Source: Mycobacterium helveticum (GTDB lineage: Bacteria; Actinomycetota; Actinomycetes; Mycobacteriales; Mycobacteriaceae). Taken from it: a stretch of 32,014 nt of DNA. Shown here one piece after another: positions 1 through 9,870 of the stretch. Under the pieces are notes generated by a model. It was not told the origin of the DNA and did not search any database. It saw only the letters and a list, made by a program, of their open reading frames with translations. The stretch covers positions 1 to 32,014 of the forward strand of contig NZ_VMQU01000059.1 in assembly GCF_007714205.1 (NCBI RefSeq), in the 5' to 3' direction. The translations under genes were made by a program, and so were the position numbers. Positions within the stretch are counted from its first letter, which is position 1. Every line of letters starts with the position of its first letter.

Positions 1-562
1 CGGTGGTTCCTACCCGCCGCCGCCCCCGCCTTCCGGCGGCTACGCTCCGCCGCCTCCGGGGCCGGCGATCCGCACCCTGCCGAAGCAGGACTACACGCCG
101 TGGTTGTCCCGGGTGCTGGCGTTCGTCATCGACATCCTGCCGTACGTCATCGTGCACTCGATCGGCACGGGAATCCTGATGACCACCCAGCAGACGTCCT
201 GCGTCACCGACATCACGCCCTACGCCGTCAACCAGGTGTGCGCCACCCAGAACTCGGCCGTCGGGGTGCTGGCGCAGGCGCTGGCCTCGGCGGTGGGGCT
301 GTTCTACCTGATCTGGAACTACGGCTACCGCCAGGGCACCACCGGGTCGAGCCTGGGCAAGTCGGTGATGAACTTCAAGGTGCTCAGCGAGGTCACCGGG
401 CAGCCGATCGGGTTCGGGAAGTCCATCCTGCGTGTTTTCGCGCACCTCGTCGATGCGATCATCTGTTTCGTCGGCTTCCTGTTCCCGTTGTGGGACGCCA
501 AGCGGCAGACGCTGGCCGACAAGATCATGTCGACCGTCTGCCTGCCGATCGGGGGTAGGTAG
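1..562 (+). CDS. pra: Pra, proline-rich RDD-family membrane protein (5' end outside window)
   Basis: The reading frame is open from the first bases and ends at TAG 560-562, so the N-terminus lies outside the window. The visible part starts with a Gly/Pro/Tyr-rich segment, then a hydrophobic RDD-type membrane domain beginning at about base 104 (SRVLAFVIDILPYVIV), a second hydrophobic stretch (AVGLFYLIWNYGYR), and the conserved end LWDAKRQTLADKIMSTV. This is the organisation of the mycobacterial proline-rich antigen (Rv1078 type), a membrane protein of unknown biochemical role. metB starts 8 bases downstream on the same strand, so the two may be cotranscribed. Family assignment is firm; function is not known. 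Confidence 0.88.
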   Translation, partial: GGSYPPPPPPSGGYAPPPPGPAIRTLPKQDYTPWLSRVLAFVIDILPYVIVHSIGTGILMTTQQTSCVTDITPYAVNQVCATQNSAVGVLAQALASAVGLFYLIWNYGYRQGTTGSSLGKSVMNFKVLSEVTGQPIGFGKSILRVFAHLVDAIICFVGFLFPLWDAKRQTLADKIMSTVCLPIGGR

Positions 563-570
563 CCGCGCGG

Positions 571-1740
571 ATGAGCCGGGAGCGCAGCACGCCACCCCCC
601 GGGACGGCCGGACTGGCCACCCGGGCCATCCACGTCGGCTACCCGCCGGATCCGGCGACCGGGGCGGTGAACGCTCCGATCTATGCCAGTAGCACGTTCG
701 CCCAGGACGGCGTGGGGGTCCTGCGCGGCGGGTTCGAGTACGCCCGCACCGGAAACCCGACCAGGTCCGCCCTGGAAGCCTCGCTCGCCACGGTCGAAGA
801 GGGCACCTACGCGCGGGCGTTCAGCTCCGGAATGGCCGCCGCCGACTGCGCCCTGCGGGCGATGCTGAGGCCCGGCGACCACCTGATCATCCCCACCGAC
901 GCCTACGGCGGCACGTTCCGCCTCATCGACAAGGTGTTCACGCAGTGGGGCGTCGGCTACACGCCGGTGGCGCTGTCCGACCTGGATGCCGTTCGCGGCG
1001 CGATCACCCCGCAGACCCGGCTGATCTGGGTCGAGACGCCGACCAACCCGTTGCTGTCCATCGCCGACATTGCCGCCATCGCGGATCTCGGGGCGGATCT
1101 CGGTCCCAGGGTGCTGGTCGACAACACGTTCGCCTCACCCGCGCTGCAGCAGCCGCTGACGCTGGGCGCCGACGTCGTGCTGCACTCCTCCACCAAATAC
1201 ATCGGGGGGCACTCCGACGTGGTGGGCGGCGCGCTGGTCACCAATGACGAGGAGCTGGACGGCGCCTTCGGTTTCCTGCAGAACGGGGCCGGCGCGGTGC
1301 CGGGCCCGTTCGACGCCTACCTGACGATGCGTGGCCTGAAGACGCTGGTGCTGAGGATGCAACGGCACGGCGAGAACGCCCTGGCCGTGGCGCAATTCCT
1401 CGCCGGGCACCCCGCGGTGAGCGCCGTGCTGTACCCCGGCCTGGCCGGCCACCCGGGGCATGACGTCGCGGCACGGCAGATGCGGGGCTTCGGCGGCATG
1501 GTCTCGGTGCGGATGCGCGGCGGGCGGCGGGCCGCCCAGGATTTGTGCTCCCGCACCCGGGTGTTCATCCTCGCCGAGTCCCTGGGCGGGGTGGAGTCGC
1601 TGATCGAGCATCCCAGCGCCATGACGCACGCGTCGACGGCAGGGTCGCAGCTGGAGGTTCCCGACGACCTGGTGCGGCTGTCGGTCGGCATCGAGGACGT
1701 CGCGGACCTGCTGGCCGATCTCGACCAGGCTCTGTCCTAG
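571..1740 (+). CDS. metB: Cystathionine gamma-synthase (PLP enzyme)
   Basis: A 389-residue protein of the Cys/Met metabolism PLP-dependent family. It joins an activated homoserine to cysteine to give cystathionine in the cytosol, on the route to methionine. The PLP-binding lysine is K209 in SSTKYIGGHSDVVGG, and the family landmarks YARTGNPTR and ETPTNPL are intact. Length and sequence agree with Rv1079 along the whole chain. The start at 571 lies 8 bases after the pra stop. The gene ends facing greA, with a strong hairpin between the stops. Some family members also have cystathionine gamma-lyase activity, which sequence alone cannot exclude. Confidence 0.93.
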   Translation: MSRERSTPPPGTAGLATRAIHVGYPPDPATGAVNAPIYASSTFAQDGVGVLRGGFEYARTGNPTRSALEASLATVEEGTYARAFSSGMAAADCALRAMLRPGDHLIIPTDAYGGTFRLIDKVFTQWGVGYTPVALSDLDAVRGAITPQTRLIWVETPTNPLLSIADIAAIADLGADLGPRVLVDNTFASPALQQPLTLGADVVLHSSTKYIGGHSDVVGGALVTNDEELDGAFGFLQNGAGAVPGPFDAYLTMRGLKTLVLRMQRHGENALAVAQFLAGHPAVSAVLYPGLAGHPGHDVAARQMRGFGGMVSVRMRGGRRAAQDLCSRTRVFILAESLGGVESLIEHPSAMTHASTAGSQLEVPDDLVRLSVGIEDVADLLADLDQALS

Positions 1741-1752
1741 CCGGCCCCCGAG

Positions 1753-1802
1753 CAGACGCAAAATCGCCCATTTCGGCGCGAAATTGGGCGATTTTGCGTC
1801 TG
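1753..1802. terminator. Bidirectional terminator hairpin between metB and greA
   Basis: A perfect 18-bp inverted repeat (1753-1770 with 1785-1802) continues through a one-base bulge into a further 5-bp stem around a GCG loop. The arms contain an AAAA/TTTT run, so each strand has a U-rich 3' arm. It sits between the stops of convergent metB and greA, where a terminator serving both is expected. It resembles the recurrent near-perfect hairpins described as mycobacterial terminator elements; membership of that family was not tested. Confidence 0.75.
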
Positions 1803-1819
1803 CCCGCCAGCCACAGACG

Positions 1820-2314
1820 CTACGAGTGGTAAGGCTCCGCGCTGACCAGCGTGACCTCGACGGTGTTGCCGTTGGGAACTGTGTAGCTGCGGGTCTCGCC
1901 CACCTTGGCGTCGATCAGCGCACCGCCCAGGGGCGAGTTCGGCGAGTACACCTCGAGCTTGCCGTCGTTGACGCCCTCCTGGCGGGTGGCGATCAGGAAC
2001 GTCTCGGTGTCGGACTTGTCGCCGTTGTAGTAGACCTTCACGACCGAACCCGGCAGCGCGACGCCGGACTGCTTGGGCGCCTCGCCGACCTTCGCATTGC
2101 TCAGCAGGTCCTGCAGCTGCCGGATGCGGGCCTCCTGCTGGCCCTGCTCCTCGCGGGCGGCGTGGTAGCCGCCGTTCTCGCGGAGGTCGCCCTCCTCGCG
2201 GCGGTCGTTGATTTCGGCGGCGATGACCGGGCGGTTGGCGATCAACTGGTCGAGCTCGGCCTTGAGTCGGTCATGTGATTCCTGGGTCAGCCAGGTCACC
2301 TGGGTGTCCGTCAT
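1820..2314 (-). CDS. greA: Transcription elongation factor GreA
   Basis: A 164-residue GreA. It binds the RNA polymerase secondary channel and stimulates cleavage of backtracked RNA. The N-terminal coiled coil carries the conserved acidic tip region (NDRREEGDLRENGGYHAAREEQ), and the C-terminal FKBP-like domain follows (LEVYSPNSPLGGALIDAKVGETRSY is spread over its core). Length matches Rv1080c. An AAGGA Shine-Dalgarno lies about 9 bases before ATG 2314. A TAACAT box on the minus strand near 2460-2465 is a possible -10, giving a leader of roughly 140 bases, but this is weak. Confidence 0.95.
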   Translation of the reverse strand: MTDTQVTWLTQESHDRLKAELDQLIANRPVIAAEINDRREEGDLRENGGYHAAREEQGQQEARIRQLQDLLSNAKVGEAPKQSGVALPGSVVKVYYNGDKSDTETFLIATRQEGVNDGKLEVYSPNSPLGGALIDAKVGETRSYTVPNGNTVEVTLVSAEPYHS

Positions 2315-2521
2315 CTCGTCACGTCCTTGTGTTCACGCTTCCGCCTCTTCGCGTAAGCCTCTGTCTGCCCCGCCGCCGGGAGTGTTCGGGTGCCGCCGGT
2401 CCGCGCCCACGGCCCTAATGCAGCAATACACGGCCCCAACAGGAACCGTGCACTGGCCTATGTTACCACCAAGGAAACATCTGGTGTCCCCCAAATTCGG
2501 AGTTCGGGGTCCGCGCCGCGG

Positions 2522-2956
2522 TCAGGACGGTCGCAGATACCCGGGCACGTCGGTGCCGCAGCCGTAGATGTCGGCCATCATCGGCGGCCGGGAGGATTTC
2601 ACCGTCGTCGTCACCTGCACCGTGGCCTGGTCGGATGGCGGGACCAGCACCTCCCGCCGGCCGGTCTCGCTGCCGTCCTCGGCGCGGACCCGCACGATGC
2701 AGTCCACCGGTCGCGACGGGTCGGAGCGGGTCACGCTGATCGTCACCGAGGCCGTCTCGTCGTCGACGACGTGATACCCGGCCAGCGAGCCCGAGACTTC
2801 GCTGGTGCCCAGCCGTTGGTAGCCGATGACGGCGACGGCGAAACCGGCCGCGACCGCCAGCACGGCCAGCGCGATCACCACGCGCCGCCGCGACACACCC
2901 GACAGTCGGGATCGCCCGTATCGGCCCTCGGGGCGCGGAATAAAAGTCTCGCTCAT
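2522..2956 (-). CDS. DUF4307 single-pass membrane protein
   Basis: A 144-residue protein with a short basic N-terminus, one transmembrane helix (about residues 26-46), and an extracytoplasmic beta-rich domain containing GYHVVDDETASVTISVTRSDPSRP and two cysteines (one in DCIVRV, one in YGCGTD). This matches the DUF4307 family and the Rv1081c position between greA and mca. Function is unknown. It is divergent from mca, with about 150 bases between the starts. A TATGAA box lies 7-12 bases before the ATG, hinting at a leaderless mRNA, but it departs from TANNNT. Confidence 0.8.
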   Translation of the reverse strand: MSETFIPRPEGRYGRSRLSGVSRRRVVIALAVLAVAAGFAVAVIGYQRLGTSEVSGSLAGYHVVDDETASVTISVTRSDPSRPVDCIVRVRAEDGSETGRREVLVPPSDQATVQVTTTVKSSRPPMMADIYGCGTDVPGYLRPS

Positions 2957-3108
2957 GCGTGATTCATATCTCGACGGCGATCCGACGTCCCCGGCCCAGA
3001 GGATGCCGACGATCGAGAACTGGAATTATAGGGTCGAACGGGCCCGGCCGGCGGCGCGACGCCAACGGGACTGCACCGGACATTCCCACAGGAAGATGTA
3101 GGGGGCGT

Positions 3109-3981
3109 GTGAGCGAACTGCGGTTGATGGCGGTGCATGCCCACCCCGACGACGAATCCAGCAAGGGTGCGGCCACGCTCGCCAAGTATGCCGACAAGGG
3201 GCATCGCGTGCTGGTGGTGACGTTGACCGGCGGCGAGCGCGGCGACATCCTCAACCCCGCCATGGATCTGCCCGACGTGCGCGGGCGCTTGGCGGAGGTG
3301 CGCCGCGACGAGATGGCGAAGGCGGCCGAGATCCTCGGCGTGGAGCACACCTGGCTGGGTTTCGTCGACTCCGGGTTGCCCCAGGGTGACCCACCCCCGC
3401 CGCTGCCCGAGGGCTGCTTCGCGCTGGGGCCGCTGGAGGAGGCGGTCGAGGCGCTGGTGCGCGTGGTCCGCGAGTTCCGGCCGCACGTGATCACCACCTA
3501 CGACGAGAACGGCGGCTACCCGCATCCCGACCACATCCGCTGCCACCAGGTCTCGGTCGGCGCCTTCGAGGCCGCGGGCGACTACCGGCGCTTCCCGCAG
3601 GCCGGCGACCCGTGGACGGTGTCCAAGCTCTACTACATCCACGGGTTCCTGCGCGCGCGGATGCAGTTGCTGCACGACGAGGCCCTCAAGCACGGCCGGG
3701 ACGCCCCGTTCACGAAGTGGCTCGAGCACTGGGATCCCGAGCACGACCCGTTCGAGTCCCGGGTGACGACGCGCGTCGAGTGTTCGGCGTATTTCGGCCG
3801 GCGTGACGACGCGCTGCGGGCGCATGCCACACAGATCGACCCCAACCACGACTTCTTCGCCGCTCCCATCGCCTGGCAGGAGCGGCTGTGGCCGACCGAG
3901 GAGTTCGAGTTGGCCCGCTCCCGGGTGCCGGTCCGCCTGCCCGAGGACGACTTGTTCGCCGGAATCGAGGTCGACGGGTGA
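3109..3981 (+). CDS. mca: Mycothiol S-conjugate amidase
   Basis: A 290-residue zinc amidase of the LmbE/MshB family. It cleaves mycothiol S-conjugates into a mercapturic acid, which is exported, and GlcN-Ins, so it detoxifies electrophiles in mycothiol-using actinobacteria. The zinc motif AHPDDE is near the N-terminus and the second HPDH motif is in YDENGGYPHPDH. The reading frame stays open upstream to 2959, but GTG 3109 (VSELRLMAVHAHPDD) reproduces the known N-terminus of Rv1082. The stop overlaps the GTG of the next gene (GTGA), implying translational coupling. Confidence 0.93.
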   Translation: MSELRLMAVHAHPDDESSKGAATLAKYADKGHRVLVVTLTGGERGDILNPAMDLPDVRGRLAEVRRDEMAKAAEILGVEHTWLGFVDSGLPQGDPPPPLPEGCFALGPLEEAVEALVRVVREFRPHVITTYDENGGYPHPDHIRCHQVSVGAFEAAGDYRRFPQAGDPWTVSKLYYIHGFLRARMQLLHDEALKHGRDAPFTKWLEHWDPEHDPFESRVTTRVECSAYFGRRDDALRAHATQIDPNHDFFAAPIAWQERLWPTEEFELARSRVPVRLPEDDLFAGIEVDG

Positions 3982-4278
3982 ACCACATCCTTCTCGCGGG
4001 CCGCCTCGCGGCCCATGCCGTGGTCTGGGCCGACGGCGCGCCACGCAACCACGGGCCCGACTTCGGCAAGGCCAGCCCGCTGGGACTGCTGGTGATCGTG
4101 CTGCTGCTGATCGCCACGCTGTTGCTGCTGAGGTCGATGAACCGCCAACTGAAGAAGGTGCCCGAGTCGTTCGACCCCGAACACCCGGCGCCCGACCAGG
4201 CCGCGGACGAGGGCACCGACACGGTCGAGCCGTCGACGGACGAGGAGACCGGCGGCGCGACGCACCCACCGGGGTCCG

Positions 4279-4295
<17 letters not shown>
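3978..4295 (+). CDS. Small single-pass membrane protein, Rv1083-like
   Basis: A 105-residue protein starting at GTG 3978, 4 bases before the end of mca. The order is a short N-terminus (NHILLAGRLAAHAVVWADGAP), one strongly hydrophobic helix (PLGLLVIVLLLIATLLLL), and an acidic, Pro/Thr-rich tail likely to be disordered. It sits where Rv1083 sits in M. tuberculosis. No enzymatic motif is visible and the function is unknown. The tight overlap with mca and with the next gene suggests one transcript. The tail is probably cytoplasmic, because a cluster of basic residues (RSMNRQLKK) follows the helix. Confidence 0.75.
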
Positions 4296-6306
<2,011 letters not shown>

Positions 6307-6315
6307 CCCGGCCGT

Positions 6316-6321
6316 TACCCT
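6316..6321 (+). promoter_or_regulatory. -10 box TACCCT, probably leaderless mRNA
   Basis: TACCCT matches the mycobacterial SigA -10 pattern TANNNT and ends 7 bases before ATG 6329, so transcription would begin at or next to the start codon. No Shine-Dalgarno is visible. This gives the SnoaL-like gene its own promoter inside the short gap after the DUF255 gene. Confidence 0.5.
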
Positions 6322-6328
6322 GCGTCAC

Positions 6329-6712
6329 ATGCCGCACGCCGACGACCGAACCACAGCGATCACCGACGCCGTCAACCGCTACATTGCGCTGATCGCCACG
6401 GGCAGCGCCGACGACCTGGTCGAGCTCTACGCCGACGACGCCACCGTCGAGGACCCGGTCGGCGGGGACGTGCACATCGGCCGGCAGGCGATCCACGGCT
6501 TCTACTCCGCGCTCGACGACGCGCAGCGCACCTGCGAACTGGTGGCGCTGCGGGTGGCCGGCAACGAGGCGGCCTTCCAGTTCCGGCTGACCGTGAACGC
6601 CGGCGGTCACCGGATGCTGATCGAGCCGATCGACGTCATGGCCTTCGACGACAGCGGCAAGGTCACCACGATGAAGGCGTACTGGTCGGCCGCCGACGTG
6701 ACCCAACTCTAG
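6329..6712 (+). CDS. SnoaL/ketosteroid isomerase-like (NTF2-fold) protein
   Basis: A 127-residue protein with the NTF2-like fold pattern: an N-terminal helix (ITDAVNRYIALIATGSADDLVELYADDATVEDPVGG), then IGRQAIHGFYSAL and alternating strands ending KVTTMKAYWSAADVTQL. The layout resembles steroid delta-5-3-ketoisomerases; the Tyr in NRYIAL and the Asp in VEDPVGG occupy the places where catalytic residues often lie, but true isomerase activity is not shown. Mycobacteria carry many such small proteins, some in sterol catabolism. It is not linked to a sterol gene cluster here. Confidence 0.75.
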   Translation: MPHADDRTTAITDAVNRYIALIATGSADDLVELYADDATVEDPVGGDVHIGRQAIHGFYSALDDAQRTCELVALRVAGNEAAFQFRLTVNAGGHRMLIEPIDVMAFDDSGKVTTMKAYWSAADVTQL

Positions 6713-6779
6713 GGGTTTCTGGGCTCTGGGGGTTTCTGGGCTCTGGGGGACTCTGGGCTCTGGGGGACTCTGGAGGTCC
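6712..6779. repeat. Four tandem copies of a 17-bp G-rich unit
   Basis: The unit GGGGTTTCTGGGCTCTG occurs twice exactly, then once with TTT changed to ACT, then as a fourth copy whose end has diverged. The array begins on the last base of the stop codon of the SnoaL-like gene and ends 6 bases before the stop of the hemolysin III-like gene. It fills the gap between two convergent genes, so copy number could vary without harming either protein. Confidence 0.85.
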
Positions 6780-6785
6780 GCGCGG

Positions 6786-7532
6786 TCAGGCCGGGTGGCC
6801 GACGTAGAAGACGGCCAGCCACATCGCGATGTAGTGCAGGATCGCCGCGAGCACGGTGAACGCGTGGAACACCTCGTGGTAGCCGAAGGTACGCGGCCAC
6901 GGGTCGGGCCAGCGCAGCCCGTAGAACAGGCCCCCGACGCTGTACAGCACCCCGCCTGCCGCCAGCAGCACCATCGCGGCCACCCCGGCGGTGTGGATGA
7001 TCGTCGGGGCGTACCAGACCGCCACCCAGCCCAGCAGCAGATACAGCGGCACGCCCACCCACCGGGGCGCCGTCGGCCAGAACACCGTCAGCAGTGTCCC
7101 GGCCGCCGCGCCGCCCCACACGATCCAGAGCACCAGCACCCCGGTGCTCTGCGGCATGGCCAGGCGCGCGAACGGCGTGTAGCTGCCCGCGATGAACAGA
7201 AAGATCGTCGAATGATCCAGCCGCCGCATCCACAGCCGGGCGGTCGCCGATTTCCACTGGACGCGGTGATAGGTGGCGCTGACGGCGAACATCGCCACCG
7301 TGGCGGCGGCGTAGACCAGTGTCGAATGACCGGCGCGCGGCGATGCGACCGCCCACGAGACCGACACCAGGGTCGCCCCGCACACCACGGCCAGCCACGC
7401 CGAGTAGAAGTGGATCCAGCCGCGCATCCGCGGCCTGGTGAAGACGTCGGCTGCACCGTCGACCGGGTTCTCCGGGTCGCGTGCTTGTGATCCGGGTCCT
7501 GAATTCGCGGGAGTGCTGGTCTGGCTGCTCAT
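6786..7532 (-). CDS. Hemolysin III / YqfA-type seven-TM membrane protein
   Basis: About 248 residues with seven predicted membrane helices, corresponding to Rv1085c in the PAQR/hemolysin III family. Conserved metal-binding-type motifs are visible: the Ser/His cluster in LDHSTIFLFIAGSYTP, an early His in ATYHRVQW, and the C-terminal HEVFHAFTVLAAILHYIAM. The bacterial function is uncertain; eukaryotic relatives act as ceramidase-like receptors. ATG 7532 has a GGAG sequence just ahead; a GTG at 7550 in frame would add six residues and cannot be excluded. The N-terminus is Ser/Thr-rich and not conserved. Confidence 0.85.
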   Translation of the reverse strand: MSSQTSTPANSGPGSQARDPENPVDGAADVFTRPRMRGWIHFYSAWLAVVCGATLVSVSWAVASPRAGHSTLVYAAATVAMFAVSATYHRVQWKSATARLWMRRLDHSTIFLFIAGSYTPFARLAMPQSTGVLVLWIVWGGAAAGTLLTVFWPTAPRWVGVPLYLLLGWVAVWYAPTIIHTAGVAAMVLLAAGGVLYSVGGLFYGLRWPDPWPRTFGYHEVFHAFTVLAAILHYIAMWLAVFYVGHPA

Positions 7533-7668
7533 GTCTCCGTCGCCTGGCACGTCGAGAAAGTGTGCGGAGCTTGCTGTGCGTCCAGCTTAGCCGCGAATGG
7601 TTACGCGACGGTGTCGGTCGCGCGGTGGCATCCGGTGCAATGACGGCCGAAATCGCCGGGCCTGACAG

Positions 7669-7674
7669 TAGGGT
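7669..7674 (+). promoter_or_regulatory. -10 box TAGGGT ahead of the isoprenyl synthase
   Basis: TAGGGT ends 8 bases before GTG 7683. With no Shine-Dalgarno visible, this spacing suggests a leaderless or nearly leaderless transcript. No convincing -35 was found. Confidence 0.45.
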
Positions 7675-7682
7675 GGGTCTTC

Positions 7683-8471
7683 GTGGAGATCATCCCGCCC
7701 CGGCTCAAGGAGCCGCTCTACAAGGTCTATGAGCTGCGTCTGCGGCAGGGCCTGGCCGCCTCCAGAGCCGAACTGCCCCGCCACATCGCGGTCCTGTGCG
7801 ACGGGAACCGGCGCTGGGCGCGCGACGCGGGTTACGACGACGTCAGCTACGGCTACCGGATGGGGGCCGCCAAGATCGCCGAGATGCTGCGCTGGTGCCA
7901 GGAGGCCGGCATCGAAATGACCACCGTCTACCTGCTGTCCACCGAGAACCTGCAGCGCGATCCCACCGAGCTGGCCGGGCTGATCGAGATCGTCACCGAC
8001 GTCGTGGAGAAGATCTGCGCGCCGGCCAACCGCTGGAGCGTGCGCACCGTCGGGGACCTCGAGCTGCTCGGCGGGGAGCCGGCCCGGCGGCTGCGCGGCG
8101 CGGTGAAGTCGACACCGGCCGTGGCGTCCTTCCACGTCAACGTCGCGGTCGGCTACGGCGGGCGCCGGGAGATCGTCGACGCGGTGCGGGCGTTGCTGAG
8201 CAAGGAACTCGCCAACGGCGCGACCGCCGAGGAACTCATCGACGCGGTGACCGTCGACGCCATCTCCGAAAACCTCTACACGTCGGGGCAACCCGACCCC
8301 GACCTGGTGATCCGCACGTCGGGCGAGCAACGCCTGTCCGGCTTCCTGCTGTGGCAGAGCGCGTACTCGGAGATGTGGTTCACCGAGGCGCACTGGCCCG
8401 CGTTCCGGCGGGTGGACTTCCTGCGCGCGCTGCGCGCCTACAGCGCGCGGCACCGCAGGTACGGCAGGTAG
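7683..8471 (+). CDS. Short-chain Z-isoprenyl diphosphate synthase (Rv1086 type)
   Basis: A 262-residue cis-prenyltransferase. The N-terminal motif HIAVLCDGNRRWAR holds the Mg-diphosphate Asp; TVYLLSTENLQR, GYGGRREIVDAVRAL and DLVIRTSGEQRLSGFLLWQS are the other conserved blocks. Near-identity in these blocks to Rv1086 supports the same reaction: condensing geranyl and isopentenyl diphosphate to omega,E,Z-farnesyl diphosphate, the precursor of decaprenyl phosphate for arabinogalactan and peptidoglycan carriers. The separate long-chain UppS (Rv2361c type) would lie elsewhere. GTG 7683 reproduces the Rv1086 N-terminus (VEIIPPRLKEPLY). Confidence 0.92.
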   Translation: MEIIPPRLKEPLYKVYELRLRQGLAASRAELPRHIAVLCDGNRRWARDAGYDDVSYGYRMGAAKIAEMLRWCQEAGIEMTTVYLLSTENLQRDPTELAGLIEIVTDVVEKICAPANRWSVRTVGDLELLGGEPARRLRGAVKSTPAVASFHVNVAVGYGGRREIVDAVRALLSKELANGATAEELIDAVTVDAISENLYTSGQPDPDLVIRTSGEQRLSGFLLWQSAYSEMWFTEAHWPAFRRVDFLRALRAYSARHRRYGR

Positions 8472-8694
8472 CGACGGGTTATCGGCGGGTGGCCGGCGCG
8501 CCACGCCGGCGCGTACGGCTGCGCTGTCGGCGGCGTCGGCGCGCTGACGTTACGGCGCGGCCCTGGCCGGCAGCGTCGACGGACCGCTGCACGACTGGCA
8601 GAACGCCGCGGCCCGGCCGATCGCCGCCGACCTCGGACCCGCGCTGACGAACCCGGTGCACCCGCGCCTCGTTACTCTCGCAGCCGGGGCATCG
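8472..8694. other. Gene-poor stretch, possible debris of a lost gene
   Basis: No intact gene is visible between the isoprenyl synthase and the methyltransferase. One short frame after TGA 8545-8547 reads protein-like (SVDGPLHDWQNAAARPIAAD) and could be decayed coding sequence, but I could not name a source family. M. tuberculosis has PE/PE_PGRS genes in this interval; nothing here looks like a PE domain. A TACTCT box at 8673-8678 is a plausible -10 for the methyltransferase. Confidence 0.35.
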
Positions 8695-8724
8695 GTTACC
8701 GAAGGCCACCGAAGACCACCGAAA
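8695..8724 (+). repeat. Three imperfect 10-bp repeats in the methyltransferase leader
   Basis: GTTACCGAAG, GCCACCGAAG and ACCACCGAAA follow each other without spacing, sharing an ACCGAA core. They lie between the TACTCT box at 8673-8678 and the start codon at 8735, and the last one runs into AAAGGG, the likely Shine-Dalgarno. They could bind a regulator or be chance repetition. Confidence 0.5.
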
Positions 8725-8734
8725 GGGCACTGGA

Positions 8735-9835
8735 ATGGCTACGTCGACGATTCCACCCGCGAAAGTCGTCCGAGCGATCGAACGCGCCAGGCATCACCTC
8801 GGCCGGCTGTATCGCCGGACGCTGCCCGCCCCGGCGGTAGTGCTGGAAATGCTGATGGACGCGTGGGTGTCGCAGGCGATCGCGGTAGCGGCCGACCTCG
8901 GCATCGCCGACGCGCTGGCGAAGGGTCCGCTCTCGGCCGAGGATTTGGCGAAGGCGGTCGACGCGGACACCGACGCGCTGACCCGGCTGATGCGCGCCCT
9001 GATCTCGCGCGGGATCTTTCGGCGGCGCCGCGACGGCCGCTACGACCTGACCCCGCTGGCGCAGCCGCTGCGTCGCGACGCCGAGATCTCGCTGGCCGCG
9101 TGGGCCCGCTGGGCAGGCTCGCCCCAGCTGCGCGAGCGCTGGAGCCAGCTCACCGACGGCATCCGCGCGGGCCGGTGCGTCGCCGCCGAGATGCGCGACC
9201 AGAACATGTTCGACTACCTGGCGGGCCAGCCGGAGCTGAACGACATCTTCAACGAGGCCATGACCAACGTGTCCGAACTCTCGATCGCCCCGCTCATGGC
9301 GGCCTACGACTTCGGGCGCTTCGGCGCCGACGCCACCATCGTCGACGTCGGGGGCGGGCACGGCCGCCTGCTTTCGGCCATCCTCGCCGCGACACCGCGG
9401 GCGCGCGGCGTCCTGTTCGACATGCCCCAGGTCGTGGCCGGCGCCGCGGCGGGACTCCGCAGATACCACGTCGAGGACCGCGTCGAGATCGCCCAGGGAT
9501 CGTTCTTCGACGACGTCATCCCGGCCGGCGGCGACGTCTACGTCCTCAAGAACGTGATCCACGACTGGCTCGACGACGACGCCGAGCGCATCCTGCGCAA
9601 CGTGCGCTCGGCGTGCGGCACGGGCAAGCACCTGGTCCTTGTCGAACTGGTGATTCCCACCCACGACCGGGATTTCGCGGGCAAGTGGCTGGACCTGGAC
9701 ATGTTCGTCAGCGCCGCCGCGCGGGAGCGCACCGCCGAGGAATACGGCCGGCTCCTGCAGCGCGCCGGCTTCCGGCTGACGCGGGTGGTCGAGACGGTGT
9801 CCCCGTTCAGCCTCATCGAAGCCGAAGCGGTGTAG
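8735..9835 (+). CDS. SAM-dependent O-methyltransferase (plant COMT/hydroxyneurosporene-like family)
   Basis: A 366-residue class I methyltransferase with an N-terminal winged-helix dimerisation domain (VLEMLMDAWVSQAIAVAADLGIADAL to LISRGIFRRRRDGRY) and a C-terminal Rossmann domain. The SAM loop is TIVDVGGGHGRLL; KNVIHDWLDDDAERIL carries the usual catalytic-base His. Such enzymes methylate hydroxyls of phenolic, quinone-like or polyketide substrates; the substrate here is unknown and no biosynthetic cluster surrounds it. It stands between the isoprenyl synthase and coaA, where M. tuberculosis has PE genes, so it marks a site of gene turnover. An AAAGGG Shine-Dalgarno lies about 9 bases before the ATG. 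Confidence 0.87.
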   Translation: MATSTIPPAKVVRAIERARHHLGRLYRRTLPAPAVVLEMLMDAWVSQAIAVAADLGIADALAKGPLSAEDLAKAVDADTDALTRLMRALISRGIFRRRRDGRYDLTPLAQPLRRDAEISLAAWARWAGSPQLRERWSQLTDGIRAGRCVAAEMRDQNMFDYLAGQPELNDIFNEAMTNVSELSIAPLMAAYDFGRFGADATIVDVGGGHGRLLSAILAATPRARGVLFDMPQVVAGAAAGLRRYHVEDRVEIAQGSFFDDVIPAGGDVYVLKNVIHDWLDDDAERILRNVRSACGTGKHLVLVELVIPTHDRDFAGKWLDLDMFVSAAARERTAEEYGRLLQRAGFRLTRVVETVSPFSLIEAEAV

Positions 9836-9870
9836 GCGCGCCCGGAGCCCGGCAACACTGCCCGGCCGGC

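Noticed and set aside
2959..3108. Upstream extension of mca from an ATG at 2959
   Set aside because: The extension has an Arg-rich non-coding look and overlaps the divergent promoter region, while GTG 3109 gives the conserved N-terminus.
6712..6779. CRISPR-like array
   Set aside because: The units are directly adjoining with no spacers and no cas genes are near; it is a simple tandem repeat.
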